Under the pieces are notes generated by a model. The model saw only the letters and a list, made by a program, of their open reading frames with translations, was not told the DNA's origin and made no database searches. The translations under genes and the position numbers were made by a program. A DNA stretch of 64,000 nucleotides, taken from positions 6,088,501 through 6,152,500 of the forward strand of contig NC_065899.1 in assembly GCF_905147045.1 (NCBI RefSeq). Direction: 5' to 3'. Origin of the DNA: Nymphalis io (Eukaryota; Arthropoda; Insecta; Lepidoptera; Nymphalidae). Of this stretch, positions 34,406-45,947 are shown piece after piece. Each line of letters opens with the position of its first letter. Position 1 is the stretch's first letter.

Positions 34406-34957
34406 GGTTGGTAGATACTTGCCTTGCACGCCGAAGGTTGTGGGTGCAATTCCCAGCCAGGGCAGACATTTGTGTGCATGAACATGTCCAGTTGTCCTGG
34501 GTCTGGGTGAAATTATCTATATAAGTATGTATTTACAAAGGAAAAGTAGTATATATAGTAAATCAGTTTTCTGGTTTACACAGTACAAGTTCTGATGGGA
34601 TGTAAGGGAGCACAACTATATCTAGCTGTTCCCAGCCAACCTCACCTGCATGTGGTGCATCCTGCCGATTAACAAACGAGGCTCTGGCGACCGACTAATG
34701 ACGGTATAACCATTCCATTAAGGTGTAGCTAAAAACTGCAGACCAGTGACGGGCAGTAGCGTTATCTGTACGACGAGCTACGGTCTGCGATCACCAACCC
34801 GCCTGCCCAGCGTGGTGATTACGGGCAAAACCTTTTATGGCACACACCTATACGCAACGGCCCCTAGTTCCCGGTCGCCCCGCTGTTCCTGGCCAAGGCG
34901 GCGGTTATGGTAAGAGTGGGGCAGGGGAGCTAAGAATCCCCGGGTTACGGTAGGCCA

Positions 34958-35735
34958 CCAACACCGGCTGACCCTGGCTACGTATAACGGACGCACGCTA
35001 CGACTCGATAAACACCTGGCACGGCTCGAAGAAGAGCTGAGGAACATATTTTGGGGCTATGTGAAATCCGAAGAAAGGGAGAGGATACCATACCTTTAGA
35101 ATCAGGCCATCTTATGTACTTCAGAGAGGGAGACCAACCATCCCAAGTTGGCGTCGGGTTCTTGATTCACAAGGCTCTCTCTGACAACATCTTAGAAATC
35201 TCCAGTGTGTCGGCAAGGGTAGCGTATCTTGTGATCAGAGTCACCGAGAGGTATAGCCTCAAGGTTATCCAAGTATACGCACCGACTTCGACACACTCGG
35301 ATGATGAAGTGGAAGAAATGTACGAAGACATTTCTAAGGCAATTTTGGCACACCACCCAAAAGGCCCACTTCAATGTTGTCATGGGGGACTTCAACGCTA
35401 AAGTGGGAGTACATACTACCAACGAATCGGTAGTAGGACAACATGGATTTGGAAGCAGGAATCATAGGGGGCAGCCTCAATGGAAGTGGACGTGGCGAAG
35501 CCCAGACGCTATGATTAGAAACGAGATTGACTTTATTATGACGGACAAGAGGCGAATATTTAGAGATGTCTCTGTGATCACAAGGTTCAATACCGGAAGT
35601 GATCACCGACTTGTACGAGGCACTCTAAATATTGACTACAAGCTCGAGCGCACCCGTCTAATGAGGTCTACACTCCAACCAAAATTGCTCCAAGCCGTGG
35701 AGTCTAGTACATTTCAGTTAAAACTGGAAAACTGA
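34958..35735 (+). pseudogene. RTE endonuclease
   Basis: LTLATYNGRTLRLDKHLARL EEE opens the domain, then GLCEIRRKGEDTIP (catalytic Glu), YSLKVIQVYAPTSTHSDDEV EE, and after a frameshift VVMGDFNAKVG (Asp/Asn), NEIDFIMTD and FNTGSDHRLVRG (Asp/His). These are the conserved residues of apurinic-type endonucleases of RTE LINEs. The frame breaks at about 35390 and stops at 35735. Confidence 0.85.
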
Positions 35736-37310
35736 TTCGCTGCCTTGGAAACGAACAATGACGTTGACATCAACCAAGAACTCGACCAAGTGGTGGGTAT
35801 CCTTAGGGATGAGGGGACGTAATTCTATCCAGCGCAATACACCAGCAAGAGGTCCAAACTTTCGGGAGAGTCTCTAGAGCTAATGCGAAAACGACATGAA
35901 AACCCTACAGTCACCTCGTCAGATCTTAATAAAAAAATATCAAAGCTAGTAAGACGCGACCTCCGAAACTCCAATAAACGCTCTATAAATGAAGCAATTC
36001 AGCAAAATCGGGGGTCGAAAGTCTTTGTTCAAAAACTAGGTCGAAGCCATCTGACGAAGATGACCACTTCAAAGGGAAAAGTCATCGCCTCTAAGCTCGA
36101 GATTCTTAAGGAAGTTCAGGACTTCTACGGTAATGTATATACATCAGTAGCGCCTTGTCCTCCACCCGACCCTGGGGATTCTAGAGCCACTTTAGCCCCC
36201 TTCACAGAAGAGTTGCCAGAAGTAAGCCAAGACGAAATCGTGATGGCTTTGGGGCAACTTAAAAATGGAAAAGCCCCCGGGGAAGATGGAATTACGATGG
36301 AGCTACTAAAGGCAGCTGGAAAACCTTTACTAGTGCAGCTCCAACGAATATTTAATTCTGTCATATTCTCGGGGAGAACTCCAAAGGCATGGAGCAAGAG
36401 TGTTGTCGTAATGTTCTTCAAAAAGGGAGACAAAACCTTTTTGAAGAACTACAGACCTATTTCCCTCTTGAGCCATGTCTATAAGCTGTTTTCTAGGGTC
36501 GTCACGAATCGTCTCGCGCGTAGACTTGACGAGTTTCAGCTCCCGGAACAGGCCGGATTTCGAAGAGGGTACGAAACCATTGACCACATTTACACAGTGC
36601 GGCAGATTATACAGAAGACCGAAGAGTATAATCAGCCCCTGTGCTTAGCATTTGTGAACTATGAGAAGGTTTTTGACTCTATTGAGACCTGGTCTGTTCT
36701 GGAGTCCTTACAACGGTGCCAAATCGATTGGCGATACATCCAAGTGCTGAAAGGCCTGCATGATGCTGCTGTCATGACCGTCAAACTACAGAATCAGCAG
36801 TCTGACCCTATCCTCTTGCATCGAGGAGTGAGACAAGGGGATGTCATTTCACCGAAATTGTTCAAGACTGCACTGGGAAGGGCGGGGCATAAACATAAAC
36901 GGCGAGTACCTTTCGCACTTGAGAATTGCAGACGATATCGTCATCGTGGCAGAAACCGTGCAGGACATGCAATATATGCTGAACAGCCTGGCTTATTCTT
37001 CTGCTCGAATTGGTCTCCGGATGAACTTGGAGAAAACCAAGATAATGTTCAATGAACACGTCAGTTCGGAACCAATAGCTCTTAATGGAGTTCCTCTCGA
37101 AGTTGTTCAGGAGTATGTGTACCTTGGGCAAACTTTGCAGTTGGGTCGAAACAATTTCGAGGGGGAAGCACGAAGAAGAGTACAGCTAGGCTGGGCAGCG
37201 TATAGAAAACTCCGTCAAGTCTTTTCGTCACGAATACCGCAATGTTTGAAGACAAAAGTCTTCAATGATGCCAGAGTGCCATTGGAGAGACCTATGTCCA
37301 GCAGTGGACG
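35736..37310 (+). pseudogene. RTE reverse transcriptase, motif A catalytic Asp replaced
   Basis: A long frame (35883-37055) carries the linker, LGQLKNGKAPGEDGITMELL, YRPISLLSHVYKLFSRVV and LPEQAGFRRGYETIDHI. Motif A is FVNYEKVFDSI, where RTE proteins normally have FVDYEKAFDS, so the first metal-binding Asp is Asn. Motif B is RRGVRQGDVISPKLF. After a frameshift at about 36880, HLRIADDIVIVAE (motif C as IADD rather than FADD), NLEKTKIMFN and EYVYLGQTLQLGRNNFEGEA follow. The deletion after CLKTKVF removes the C-terminal region. Confidence 0.88.
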
Positions 37311-37402
37311 CAAAAAGGTGATGATGATGATGATGAAGCTCTGCTTAGTTTGGGAGCAGATGGCCGTGTGTGAATCATAATGTCCAAGGATAATATTATT
37401 AT

Positions 37403-38699
37403 TTATATGCTCTTGATACTTTGCTGTTAATATATTTTTTATCTTAATAATTATTCCTTCACTGCCGAGTGTGATTTATATAGAAAAATAAAAAGAATAA
37501 CTTCCTAATATAGGAAATATTTTTATTATAGAAGAATGTTTGAGAGAATTTTTGTATTAATAACTTACAAAAAACCCGTTAATATTTTAAAAACGTATTC
37601 TAATAGAGACTTATAAATAATTTTATCTTAAGCGAGAATCGATGACGACGGAAGTGTATGGAAGAGATAGGATATCTTGTGTCACAATCTTCACGTTCTT
37701 AGTCGTAGTAAGGCCCTTTTGTTATCTGAGTGTTCAAGCTAACATATCGGCGATGTACCGAAACCAGCGTTGGATGTAATATTTATTTATACAGTGAATA
37801 AAATTTATAATAGTTCTTTATTTGCTAGATTCTTCAATAAAATATTGAAGACAATAACGCGCTTATAAATTTAAGATATGCAAAATGTAATTATTAGTAC
37901 ATAAATTATATAATATATTCCCAAGGAACATATTCTAGGAAACAAAATTATATGATTTTCACTCAGTATTTATAGACTTATTTATATTACATATATTATA
38001 TACACTGCTCAATTACGAAGCAAACCTTATATAGTTTAGGGCAAGTCAGTTTATTAGTTCATATAATTTTAAAAATACAGCCGGATTATATCTTTGAGTA
38101 AGTTCATATGTCTATTTCCAATTAGGGTCATTTGTATTATTAGATCCACCTCATAGAAGTGGACTCAGTGTGAAAGTAACCACCCCGCATTATGATGCCT
38201 AAAATCATCATTCGAGCCTTAAAAATAAGCATCACAAAACAATAAAAAATTCAAATATATAAATATATGCATATAACATTGTTACACGAAAAAACTCCCA
38301 ATAAAACCGAGGTGACCTGAAATTGTGTAACGACCGATGGTACAATGAAAAATATTTGCTCAATATTATTAGATTAACGAAATATTTCCACGGTATGGAT
38401 ATTTCGTTTCGGTAGAAATAGTAACGCGGCTTATAAAATAGTAACAGAGCTTCGTTTGTTTTAATATTATAATGTAAATTGTATATCCTGTTAATGTGGA
38501 AGGATTATAATGTTTTCCAGATAGTTTTAATATAATGAGGAAATGATATATAGACTATATAAATATGTAAATTATAATAAGATTATAAGAATCATTAGAT
38601 GATGAGTAAATAATATTTGGTGTAAGCATTAGAATATTAACAAAGATTTAAAAAAAACTATTTTAAATATGTATTGCTTTCTAAAAAATATACGGTATT
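37403..38699. other. AT-rich spacer
   Basis: Nothing recognised apart from a mid-GC patch at 37635-37770 without a long frame. Confidence 0.45.
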
Positions 38700-38800
38700 G
38701 CCTTGACGGTCTCGTTAGTCAAGTGGTTAGCTTATAAAATTGCTGACTCCCAGGTCCTAGCAACAAACCCTGAACCGGGTAATAAAAGAAATTGGATTTT
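38700..38800 (+). mobile_element. SINE-B-type tRNA-like head, truncated
   Basis: GTCTCGTTAGTCAAGTGGTT AGC followed by GCTGACTCCCAGGTCCTAG and ACCGGGTAATAAAAG parallels the 5' 100 bases of the SINE-B copies at 48.1 and 50.0 kb. The remainder is missing. Confidence 0.55.
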
Positions 38801-40124
38801 ATTTTAAGAATTTTTTTACTTTGAAATTTATTTGTGTTGATACGTGCTTTGGAAAGCAAATAAATTGATTACTTATATCTCTCAATTATCTACAACTACA
38901 AAAATACACAACGCAATTGTGTGTACGAACACACATGTAAAGTGTGTTCAGTGTCCAGGACAGTTAGCTAGGCAGGACGATATCAATATAGCAAACTGTC
39001 TTTATAACGTACGACTTATTACTTTGCCATTGTAGTTCTAAATGACACAGTAAAATAAAGACGGCAACATTTCATAATTCTTTAAACATAATACGCGTAA
39101 TGTAATGACGTACTCACTTTAATATATTTATTCTCATAATGGTTGTTAACGTATTATTGGGATTTAGTGTGTGAAATGCAATTATATAATTTTTATAATG
39201 AAACTGTACACAGCTACTCCATAATATAATATAAATATAAAATTTGACAGCTTTTCTAAGATTAAGTAGGTCATTATTTATAGTTTTTATTCCATTGCAA
39301 CTTAAATTTCCATGATATAATAATATTTTTATTTTATATTATATGTAATAGTTATCTTAAGATTTTTAATAACAAGCAGTTCTTAAGCGGTTTAGCTTAG
39401 TATGAATAGATTAACGTTTTTTTCCTCAATAGCTTAAAGTGCTTTACAGGTGTACAACTTCATGCTTCCAGGCAATTTAACTTATTTCCCCTTAAGCATT
39501 CTACAAACACGGTGAAGTCGGTACTATCTAAGTTATTTTCTGTACAAAGTTATCTTATCTTGTTACTTCTAGTATAACTAGGTGCAGTGTTAAGTAACTG
39601 CAGAAGTGAATAATTATTTATTTCGGATTCAAAAATTTGAAAGCATAAATTCAAGTCACCTATCGTATAATATTTTATAGCGTATCGATATAAATATATA
39701 AGCGTTTCATATTCAGCGTATTAGACAGCATATAGAATAACCCGTGTCGTACAATTGGTTACACGCACAATATAAAAACAAATACCCACATAATTACGAT
39801 AGAACCGCACAGGTTAAATTTCGTCATGAGCAGGGAGTAAGCTTACACGTCCAACTGCAGCAGTGAGAAATAACCACTGAGATTATATCTCACTGTGGAT
39901 AGGTTTGCGGTCTAAATCATTAAAATCAATTTGTGATGAACAAAATGTTCCCTTTTGTTCAGTGTTCCTGATCTATAGTTGATCTCGATTATGGAACGTA
40001 GTTATAAACTTAAAAAAACATATAAAATATGTTTTTTTTTATTAATAATACGACAATAAAATATTTATAAGCACTTTTATGAAAATTAATAAAATAGTTT
40101 CGTAATCGCTAACGAATAGTGTTG

Positions 40125-40127
<3 letters not shown>
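38801..40127. other. AT-rich spacer
   Basis: Nothing recognised. Confidence 0.45.

Positions 40128-40190
<63 letters not shown>
40128..40190. repeat. (AT)n microsatellite, about 31 units
   Basis: Uninterrupted alternating AT for about 62 bp. Likely length-polymorphic. Confidence 0.97.
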
Positions 40191-40194
<4 letters not shown>

Positions 40195-40611
40195 AAAATA
40201 GGAATGCGCACATATCAACTGCAGTTGATCGTGTCGCTTAATGAATAAATTAGGTGGTTAGTTCCTCCAGTCTCTCTGTAGTTGTCGGACCTATTTATAT
40301 GATGGTAGGTACATACGGTAACAGCCTGTAAATGTCCCACTGCTGGGCTAAGGCCTCCTGTCCCTTTTGAGGAGAAGGCTTGGAGCTTATTCCACCACGC
40401 TGCTCCAATGCGGGTTGGTAGAATTCACATGTGGCATAATTTCAATGAAATTAGACACATGCAGGTTTCCTCACGATGTTTTCCTTCACCGTCAAGCACG
40501 AGATGAATTATAATCACATATTCATCATCATTATCATATAGGCCTCTGCATCTTTGACAGATGATTTAAGCAGCATCGCGAAGGCATTTGCGTTCATGAC
40601 TAAAGGGACCA

Positions 40612-41219
40612 ATGCGAGCGACAGCTAGTGCCGCTGCTGTTGCTGACGAGATCATGTTGGGAATGGAATACTACATTCCTAGCTAAGATCTCGTCAGTAG
40701 GAGTACGCGTAACCGTTGATTCACTCGTGAATGTGCCGATGCTGTACCATCTAAGCAGGCGGCATATCGCAAGTGGATCAACGGCTGCATTAGCGGGGCA
40801 TCTAACATTTACTCACTGAAAGCAAACTATAATAAAAATTCCAAGTCCTGTAGAAAGGCATACACGAGAGCGGATGCACAGCGCATTGTACAGATTGGTC
40901 ATGACCTTGTTTCGCATCCTAGGGGCTCCCGTAGCTTCTGGCGTCGGACCAAGTCTGTGCAAAACAATTTCTGCCAACCTTCGCTGCCACCGCTCAGAAA
41001 TCCGGACGGATCGCTAGCTCACAGTCCGCAAGAGCAAGCTGATCTCCTGGCTAAACTCTTTGCCGACAATTCCATCATCGATGATTGTAGTGCGCTGCCA
41101 CCTACAATACCTTCATGTGGCCATACGATGCCTGACATTAAAATCAGGCAACGTGACGTGCGTGCGGAACTGCAATCACTTGATGTACGGAAAGCTAGCG
41201 GTCCCGACGGAATAAAAAA
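40612..41219 (+). pseudogene. Pre-RT linker region of the plus-strand LINE
   Basis: Frame with two stops (near 40684 and 40717) reading SKQAAYRKWINGCISGASN, YSLKANYNKNSKSCRKAYTR and RGSRSFWRRTKSVQNNF, then LRNPDGSLAHSPQEQADLLA KLF. It ends DVRKASGPDGI at an eight-A run (about 41214-41221), where a frameshift passes to the RT frame. Confidence 0.82.
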
Positions 41220-42750
41220 AAATGATGAAAAATGCCATAGTGCTGAAGAAGTGCGCAGCGGAGCTGTCTCCTGTGTTAACGCGCCTGTTCCAACTTTCTC
41301 TGTCTTCGGGATGTGTGCCGGAGGCTTGGAGAAGAGCTAATGTGCAAGCGGTTCCCAAAAAAGGGGATCGGTCTAACCCGGCAAATTATCGGCCAATAGC
41401 TATCACCTCAGTACTTTGTAAGGTGATGGAACGGATTTTAAACAACCAACTGATCCATTACCTAGAAGATCACTGTTTAATTAATGATCGTCAGTACGGG
41501 TTTCGACCAAAACGGTCCACAGGTGATCTTCTAGCGTACGTAACACACCTCTGGGGTGAAGCTATCGACAAGCATGGAGAATCGTTGGCTGTCAGCCTCG
41601 ATATCTCCAAGGCTTTCGACAGGGTCTGGCACAGAAGTCTTCTCTCCAAGATGCCGGCATATGGTCTGCCTGCTCAGCTATGCACCTGGATTGCCAGCTT
41701 CCTAGACAAGCTTAGCCTTCGTGTTTTAGTTGATGGTTGCGCTTCACAATTCTATGTAGTGAATGCTGGGGTCCCCCAGGGATCTGTGCTATCTCCCACA
41801 TTCTTTCTTTTGCATATCAATGATATGCTCTCTCTTGGGAACATACATTGCTATGCAGACGATAGTACAGTGCATGGTGGATACCACGGACGCGCAGTGG
41901 CTGGGCGAGCGGAAATTGAGGAGAGGCGGAAGGATCTTGTCATTGAACTCGATAGGACGTTAGAGCTTATCGCCAAATGGGGCTCTGATAATCTTGTTGA
42001 GTTTAATGCCAAGAAAACACAGGTATGCGCTCTCACGGCGAAAAAGTCAACATTTTCCCCTTTTCCCTCCCTCTGTGGTACTCCGCTGGTGATGCAAAGC
42101 AAAATCGCCATGCTGGGGATTGACGTTCGCTGCGACCTTAGTCCAAGGGATTACATCGAGGCTGTTATAAAAACAGCTTCACGGAAACTCGGAGTTCTGA
42201 ACAAGGTGCGGCGCTTTTTCACGCCACAACAACTGTGCCTGCTGTACAAAACACAGGTACGGTCTTGCGTGGAATATTGCTCGTACCTTTGGGATGACTC
42301 CGCTAAGTTCCTACTTGAGGCCTTGGACCGGTTGCAGCGACGTGCCGTACGCATTATTGGCGACGTAAAGGTCACAAACACCCTTGAACCTTTACAATTG
42401 CGTCCCCCCGTCCGTTACAATTGTTCCCCCTTCCTTCTTAAGTCCACGCGAGCTGGTTATCGATGTCACCGCCTAACTGTGACATCAATTCCATCGCGAA
42501 CAAAGAAATTTGGCAACTCCTTTCTTTTTCGCACTTCCAAAAAATGGAATTCCTTACCAGCTCACGTGTTCCCCTCCTCTTACAACCCGGGTTCTTTCAA
42601 ACGAGGCGTGAAGAGGCATCTTGCGGGCCGGCATGGCGAAGTGCAGAACGTTTTTCCCGTCTGTACTGGCCGTCGTCGCGTTTGGACTCTACTATCACTT
42701 ACCATCAGGTGGAGTAGAGTCATTTGCCCTCCCGGCGAATATAAAAAAAA
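40612..42750 (+). mobile_element. Jockey/CR1-superfamily LINE, 5'-truncated, poly(A) end
   Basis: Begins in the pre-RT linker (MRATASAAAVADEIMLGMEY), contains a full RT domain and ends CACTTACCATCAGGTGG, CCTCCCGGCGAATATAAA with an A tract. The flanks AAAGGGACCA (40602-40611) and AAAGAGACAA (42751-42760) match at 8 of 10 positions, a plausible aged TSD. It interrupts the minus-strand LINE near that element's 3' end: when skipped, the host LINE's reading frame continues. Confidence 0.85.
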
Positions 42751-42805
42751 AAAGAGACAAGTTTATGCGCCCCCAGATGGGCGGGGGTTTATAGCTCGCT
42801 CATGA
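41222..42805 (+). pseudogene. Reverse transcriptase of Jockey/CR1-type LINE, catalytic motifs intact
   Basis: A 527-codon frame with the RT order: NPANYRPIAITSVLCKVMER, DRQYGFRPKRSTGDLL, AVSLDISKAFDRVWH (motif A), NAGVPQGSVLSPTFFLLHIN (motif B), HCYADDSTVHGG (motif C, YADD), EFNAKKTQVCAL and the C-terminal SRKLGVLNKVRRFFTPQQL, YCSYLWDD and LDRLQRRAVRIIGD. The end after LEPLQL has a small deletion but returns to the expected AGYRCHRLTVTSIPSRTKKF block. The first in-frame ATG is not native: the frame begins after the frameshift at 41219. It reads past the expected stop into the 3' UTR, so it is not a functional protein. It is still the best-preserved RT in the window. Confidence 0.88.
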
Positions 42806-44286
42806 CGCCTAGTGCGTTTTTCTTTTAGTAATTCAAACCAGGCATCGTCATGCTTTGATTGACCTTCGTGAATACGCATATCCATATAACACTTAGCGCA
42901 ATCTTTGTAACGGAGCATAGGCCGCCCAACAGACCTTTTCGCATCCGCAACCTCTCCCAGTAGTATTTGCCTTGGAAGACGAGTCTACTCCATTCGATGC
43001 ACATGTCCCAGCCACCGTAACCGTTTTTTTTTTTTTGAGAATGGCCATGATGCTAAGTTAAGTACGTTGTCCACGTTTCTGCTCCATACAAGAGTGTGCT
43101 AAGGACACATGATTGGTAAACAAGCATTTTCGTTTTTACCGTAAGGTGTCTGTTATCCCAAGCCCTCGTACAGAGCCTCCCGAACGTAGAGGCTGCTTTG
43201 CCGATGCGGAAGTCGATCTCTGCATCAAGCAAGAGATTGCTCGACAAATGCGACCACTTGCCACTTTGCTTTTTGCTACTTTGCCACCTCTAAACATCCT
43301 TGCACTAAAATAACGATCTTCTTGCAGTTTATGGACATTTAAAAGAGGTCGCACGCTCTGGCAAATTTGTCCATTAGACTCTGAAGTTGAGCTTGGTCAT
43401 GAGCAACGAAGACAGCGTCGTCAGCGAAGAGGAGACTATCTACAAATAGGTCCTCCCTGTGGCGTTTGGACTTGAGCATTGAGATGTTGTACAGCCTACC
43501 ATCGGTTCGCATTCGGTGTGTAAGTGGACGCCTTACTGTTCATTTCCAAAAGCAACCTTCAGAAGCACCGAGAAGAATATTCTGAACAAGGTGGGGGTCA
43601 GTGCACAACCTTGACGAACACCACGGCGTACGTCGAATGGTGTAGATGTGTTGCCATTGTGCAGGACGGTGACTTCCATACCTTCGTGGAACGATTGCAC
43701 TATTCTTAGGAGTTTTGGGGGGCATCCAATTCTGACTAGAACCAAGAACAACCCCTCTTTGCGCACGGAGTCAAAAGCCTTGTTTAGGTCTACAAATGCA
43801 ATGACTAGGGGGGGGGGTTATGTTGCTCCCTACACTTTTCTTGTAGCTGTCTGAGTGAAAATATCATGTCGACAGTTGACCGTTGGGACCTAAAACCACA
43901 TTGTGCCTCAGAGTATACGCGGTCGGCGAGCCTTTGTAGTTTGCCTAAACTGGCCCAAGCAAAAGCTTTACCGACGATGCTAAGAAGAGATATTCCGCGG
44001 TAACAGTTACAGTCGCCGCAATCGCCTTTGCCTTTATAAAGAATGACGATGTTAGCATCTCGCATATCCTGAGGGACGTAGTTTTATGAAGGATGGGCAA
44101 GAGGTACTCAAGCTTGACGACTTCGGTGACAACATCGTCTTTTCCGGGACTCTTTCCGCATTTGAGCATCTTGACGGCCAGATAAAGTTCCTCTATGGTG
44201 GGTGCAATGTCTAGCTCGTTGCCAGATTCGGGACAAGCTCCACTGCTTCTGGCTGAATATCCACTGGGCACGAGTAGAGCCCCTTG
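42761..44286 (-). pseudogene. RT of the minus-strand LINE, fragmented
   Basis: Minus-strand pieces in order: PTIEELYLAVKMLKCGKSPG KDD (linker, about 44200), MRDANIVILYKGKGD and YRGISLLSIVGKAFA, QCGFRSQRSTVDMIFSLRQL, FVDLNKAFDSVRKEG (motif A, about 43790), RRGVRQGCALTPTLF (motif B), FVDSLLFADDAVFVAHDQAQ (motif C, about 43430), EIDFRIGKAASTFGRL and VLSTLLYGAETWTTY, then GRPMLRYKDCAKCYMDMRI near 42900 and ERAINPRP near 42790. Several frameshifts are present, including one at a G run near 43810. Catalytic Asp residues are visible, but the ORF is broken. Confidence 0.83.
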
Positions 44287-44400
44287 TCACATATTAAGCA
44301 CATGAAAATTCAGTGGTGCTTGCTCGGATTAAAACCCACTATCGTCGGTTAAGATTCACGCGTTCCAACTACGAGACCATCTCGGCTTACATACATACGG

Positions 44401-45656
44401 AGTTGAAACTGCCATAAAATAATTTAATTTAAATATTTAAAATTCAAAGTTTGAGTAACATTATATGTAAATTTTAAATTATTAAATATAAATATTGCCC
44501 AGCTTAGTTTCAAGTTTCTATAAGTAGCCTATAGACTAACACTCGCTACTACTACATTATTTTCTAAAACGAATCAACTTGTTATTATTTATCGCTGAAA
44601 TGAAATAAAATTTTTTTTTTTTTTTGGTTTATGCGCATTTTCACGTTACACTTATTTTTCGTTTGTCATACAAATTTAATTCAGTCTTCAAGCTACTTAA
44701 ATTAATATAACTAGCAAACAAGTAATAATGGCAAATTAGATATGTAGTTAATGTAAGGATCGGCAATGTTTTCGATGTGCAACATAATTGTGTGCCACTG
44801 TGATTATTATAATTTTTTAATTTAAATATGTGTAAAGCTTTTATCAAATGATTTTAATGAGCTTTCAAAGCAATAAAATGTGGTTTTTTTTTCGTTTTAT
44901 CTGAACAAAACACAAAGATGATAAAATTATTCATTGAAATGTCATGCTGCCAACATTGTATTTTATATGCTATAAGTGTTTTTAAAAATGTTATAGATTT
45001 AATTAAAGCTGAGTGAAACGCACTTTTTATTTTATGGACATAATAGAGCACTAGCACACTCTTTCACGTTCGAGGTATGTAATTAATATCAGTAATAAAT
45101 GGTTTGCATACAAAATTTTCAAAACAAATTTATAAATTGAAATAACAAAGGTACAAAGCAACTGTTACCGCAACACTTGTATTCCGGACTGAGTATTTGT
45201 ATTATGGACACAAAAAATAGAATATTTGTATTACATGAATAATAAAATATATGAATTTCTCGGTGAAAATTTAAATCAGATAGTTTTTGACTTAAATATA
45301 TTATAAGATTACAGATTTTTTGGTCAATAAACACTTGACCTGAAAGTTATTTCAATTTTCAATCATATCAAAATGTACGAATAATTAAACTTAGTTATAT
45401 AAGCTAAGAATAAAAATAAAACTTTTGAATGCAGTATACTTGTAGTAATGTCTTTAATTTTTTTTTTTGTAACTTCGATTTGTAACGTATACTATTTAAA
45501 TTCCTTTTAAGTTCATTTTGCTTCTCTCACGTAATTATTTTTCTTATATATGAATGAATACGCGTAGTTCGATTTTTACCATCTAATTCCACTGCAACAT
45601 CAATCATTTAGATTTAAAAAGGACTTGTAATATATGTATCAAATTCTTTTAATGTC
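44401..45656. other. AT-rich spacer
   Basis: Chance frames only; a T-rich run at about 44611-44626. Confidence 0.45.
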
Positions 45657-45947
45657 TTTTTTTTATATAGAATAGGAAGGTGGACGAGCATATGGGCCAC
45701 CTGATGGTAAGTGGTCACCAAACGCCCTTAGACATTGGCATTATAAGAAATGTCAACCATCGCTTATAGCCAATGCACCACCAACCTTGGGAACTAAGAT
45801 TTTATGTCCCTTGTGCCTGTAATTACACTGGCTCACTCACCCTTCAAACCGGAACACAACAATATCAAGTATTGCTGTTTTGCGGTAGAATATCTGATGA
45901 GTGGGTGGTACCTACCCAGACGAGCTTGCACAAAGCCCTACCACCAG
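45657..45947 (-). mobile_element. SINE-C copy, full length
   Basis: All family blocks present on the minus strand, from the TATAGAATAGGAAGGTGGAC (tail side) to GCACAAAGCCCTACCACCA (5' end). Confidence 0.9.

Larger units (their letters stand above)
34595..37335 (+). mobile_element. RTE-type LINE with 5' UTR, internally deleted, in SINE-E
   Basis: Begins ATGGGATGTAAGGGAGC, has a 5' UTR with CCTGCCCAGCGTGGTGATTA CGGGC, an endonuclease, RT, and a short C-terminal end followed by the GATGATGATG tail. The target duplication is AAGTTCTG (34587-34594) versus AAGCTCTG (37336-37343). The coding part jumps near 37265 from the CLKTKVFN block straight to the final RPMSSSGRKK block, removing most of the region after RT. 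Frameshifts at about 35390 and 36880 and stops near 35735 and 35820 complete its inactivation. Confidence 0.88.
33909..37402 (+). mobile_element. SINE-E, one copy split into three pieces by two LINE insertions
   Basis: Pieces: head 33909-33934 (GGTTGGCGTGGTTTGTAGAT), middle 34417-34594 (CTTGCCTTGCACGCCGAAGG, B-box-like GGTGCAATTCCC, CAGTTGTCCTGGGTCTGGGT) and 3' part 37344-37402 (TTAGTTTGGGAGCAGATGGC CGTGTGTGA and an ATT-rich end). Put in order they follow a common lepidopteran tRNA-derived SINE that I know in intact form. An R1-like LINE separates head from middle and an RTE LINE separates middle from 3' part, each with its own target duplication. Confidence 0.8.
40523..44286 (-). mobile_element. 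Minus-strand LINE inserted in SINE-A and itself interrupted
   Basis: Bounded by the perfect TCACATATT duplication. Its 3' end (plus-strand left side, 40523 onward) has the short-repeat tail reading ATATGATAATGATGATG on the minus strand. It is 5'-truncated within the pre-RT linker at 44286, and a plus-strand LINE occupies 40612-42750. Without that insert it is about 1.6 kb. The tail and motif wording suggest an RTE-like clade; exact clade uncertain. Confidence 0.88.
40310..44400 (-). mobile_element. SINE-A split by nested LINEs (outer layer), 9-bp TSD
   Basis: The SINE's 3' part (40319-40522: CAGCCTGTAAATGTCCCACT GCTGGGC through GAATTATAATCACATATT) and 5' part (44296-44391: AAGCACATGAAAATTCAGTG GTGC through GACCATCTCGGCTTA) together make one full copy. 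Outer duplications are TACATACGG at 40310-40318 and 44392-44400. The inner break carries TCACATATT on both sides (40514-40522, 44287-44295), marking the LINE inserted within it. Confidence 0.92.

Noticed and set aside
36125..36587. Minus-strand frames of 85-102 codons across the RT region
   Set aside because: Antisense shadows of the RTE reverse transcriptase.
40128..40190. Possible origin or regulatory AT-rich element
   Set aside because: A simple (AT)n microsatellite explains it; no other signal is present.
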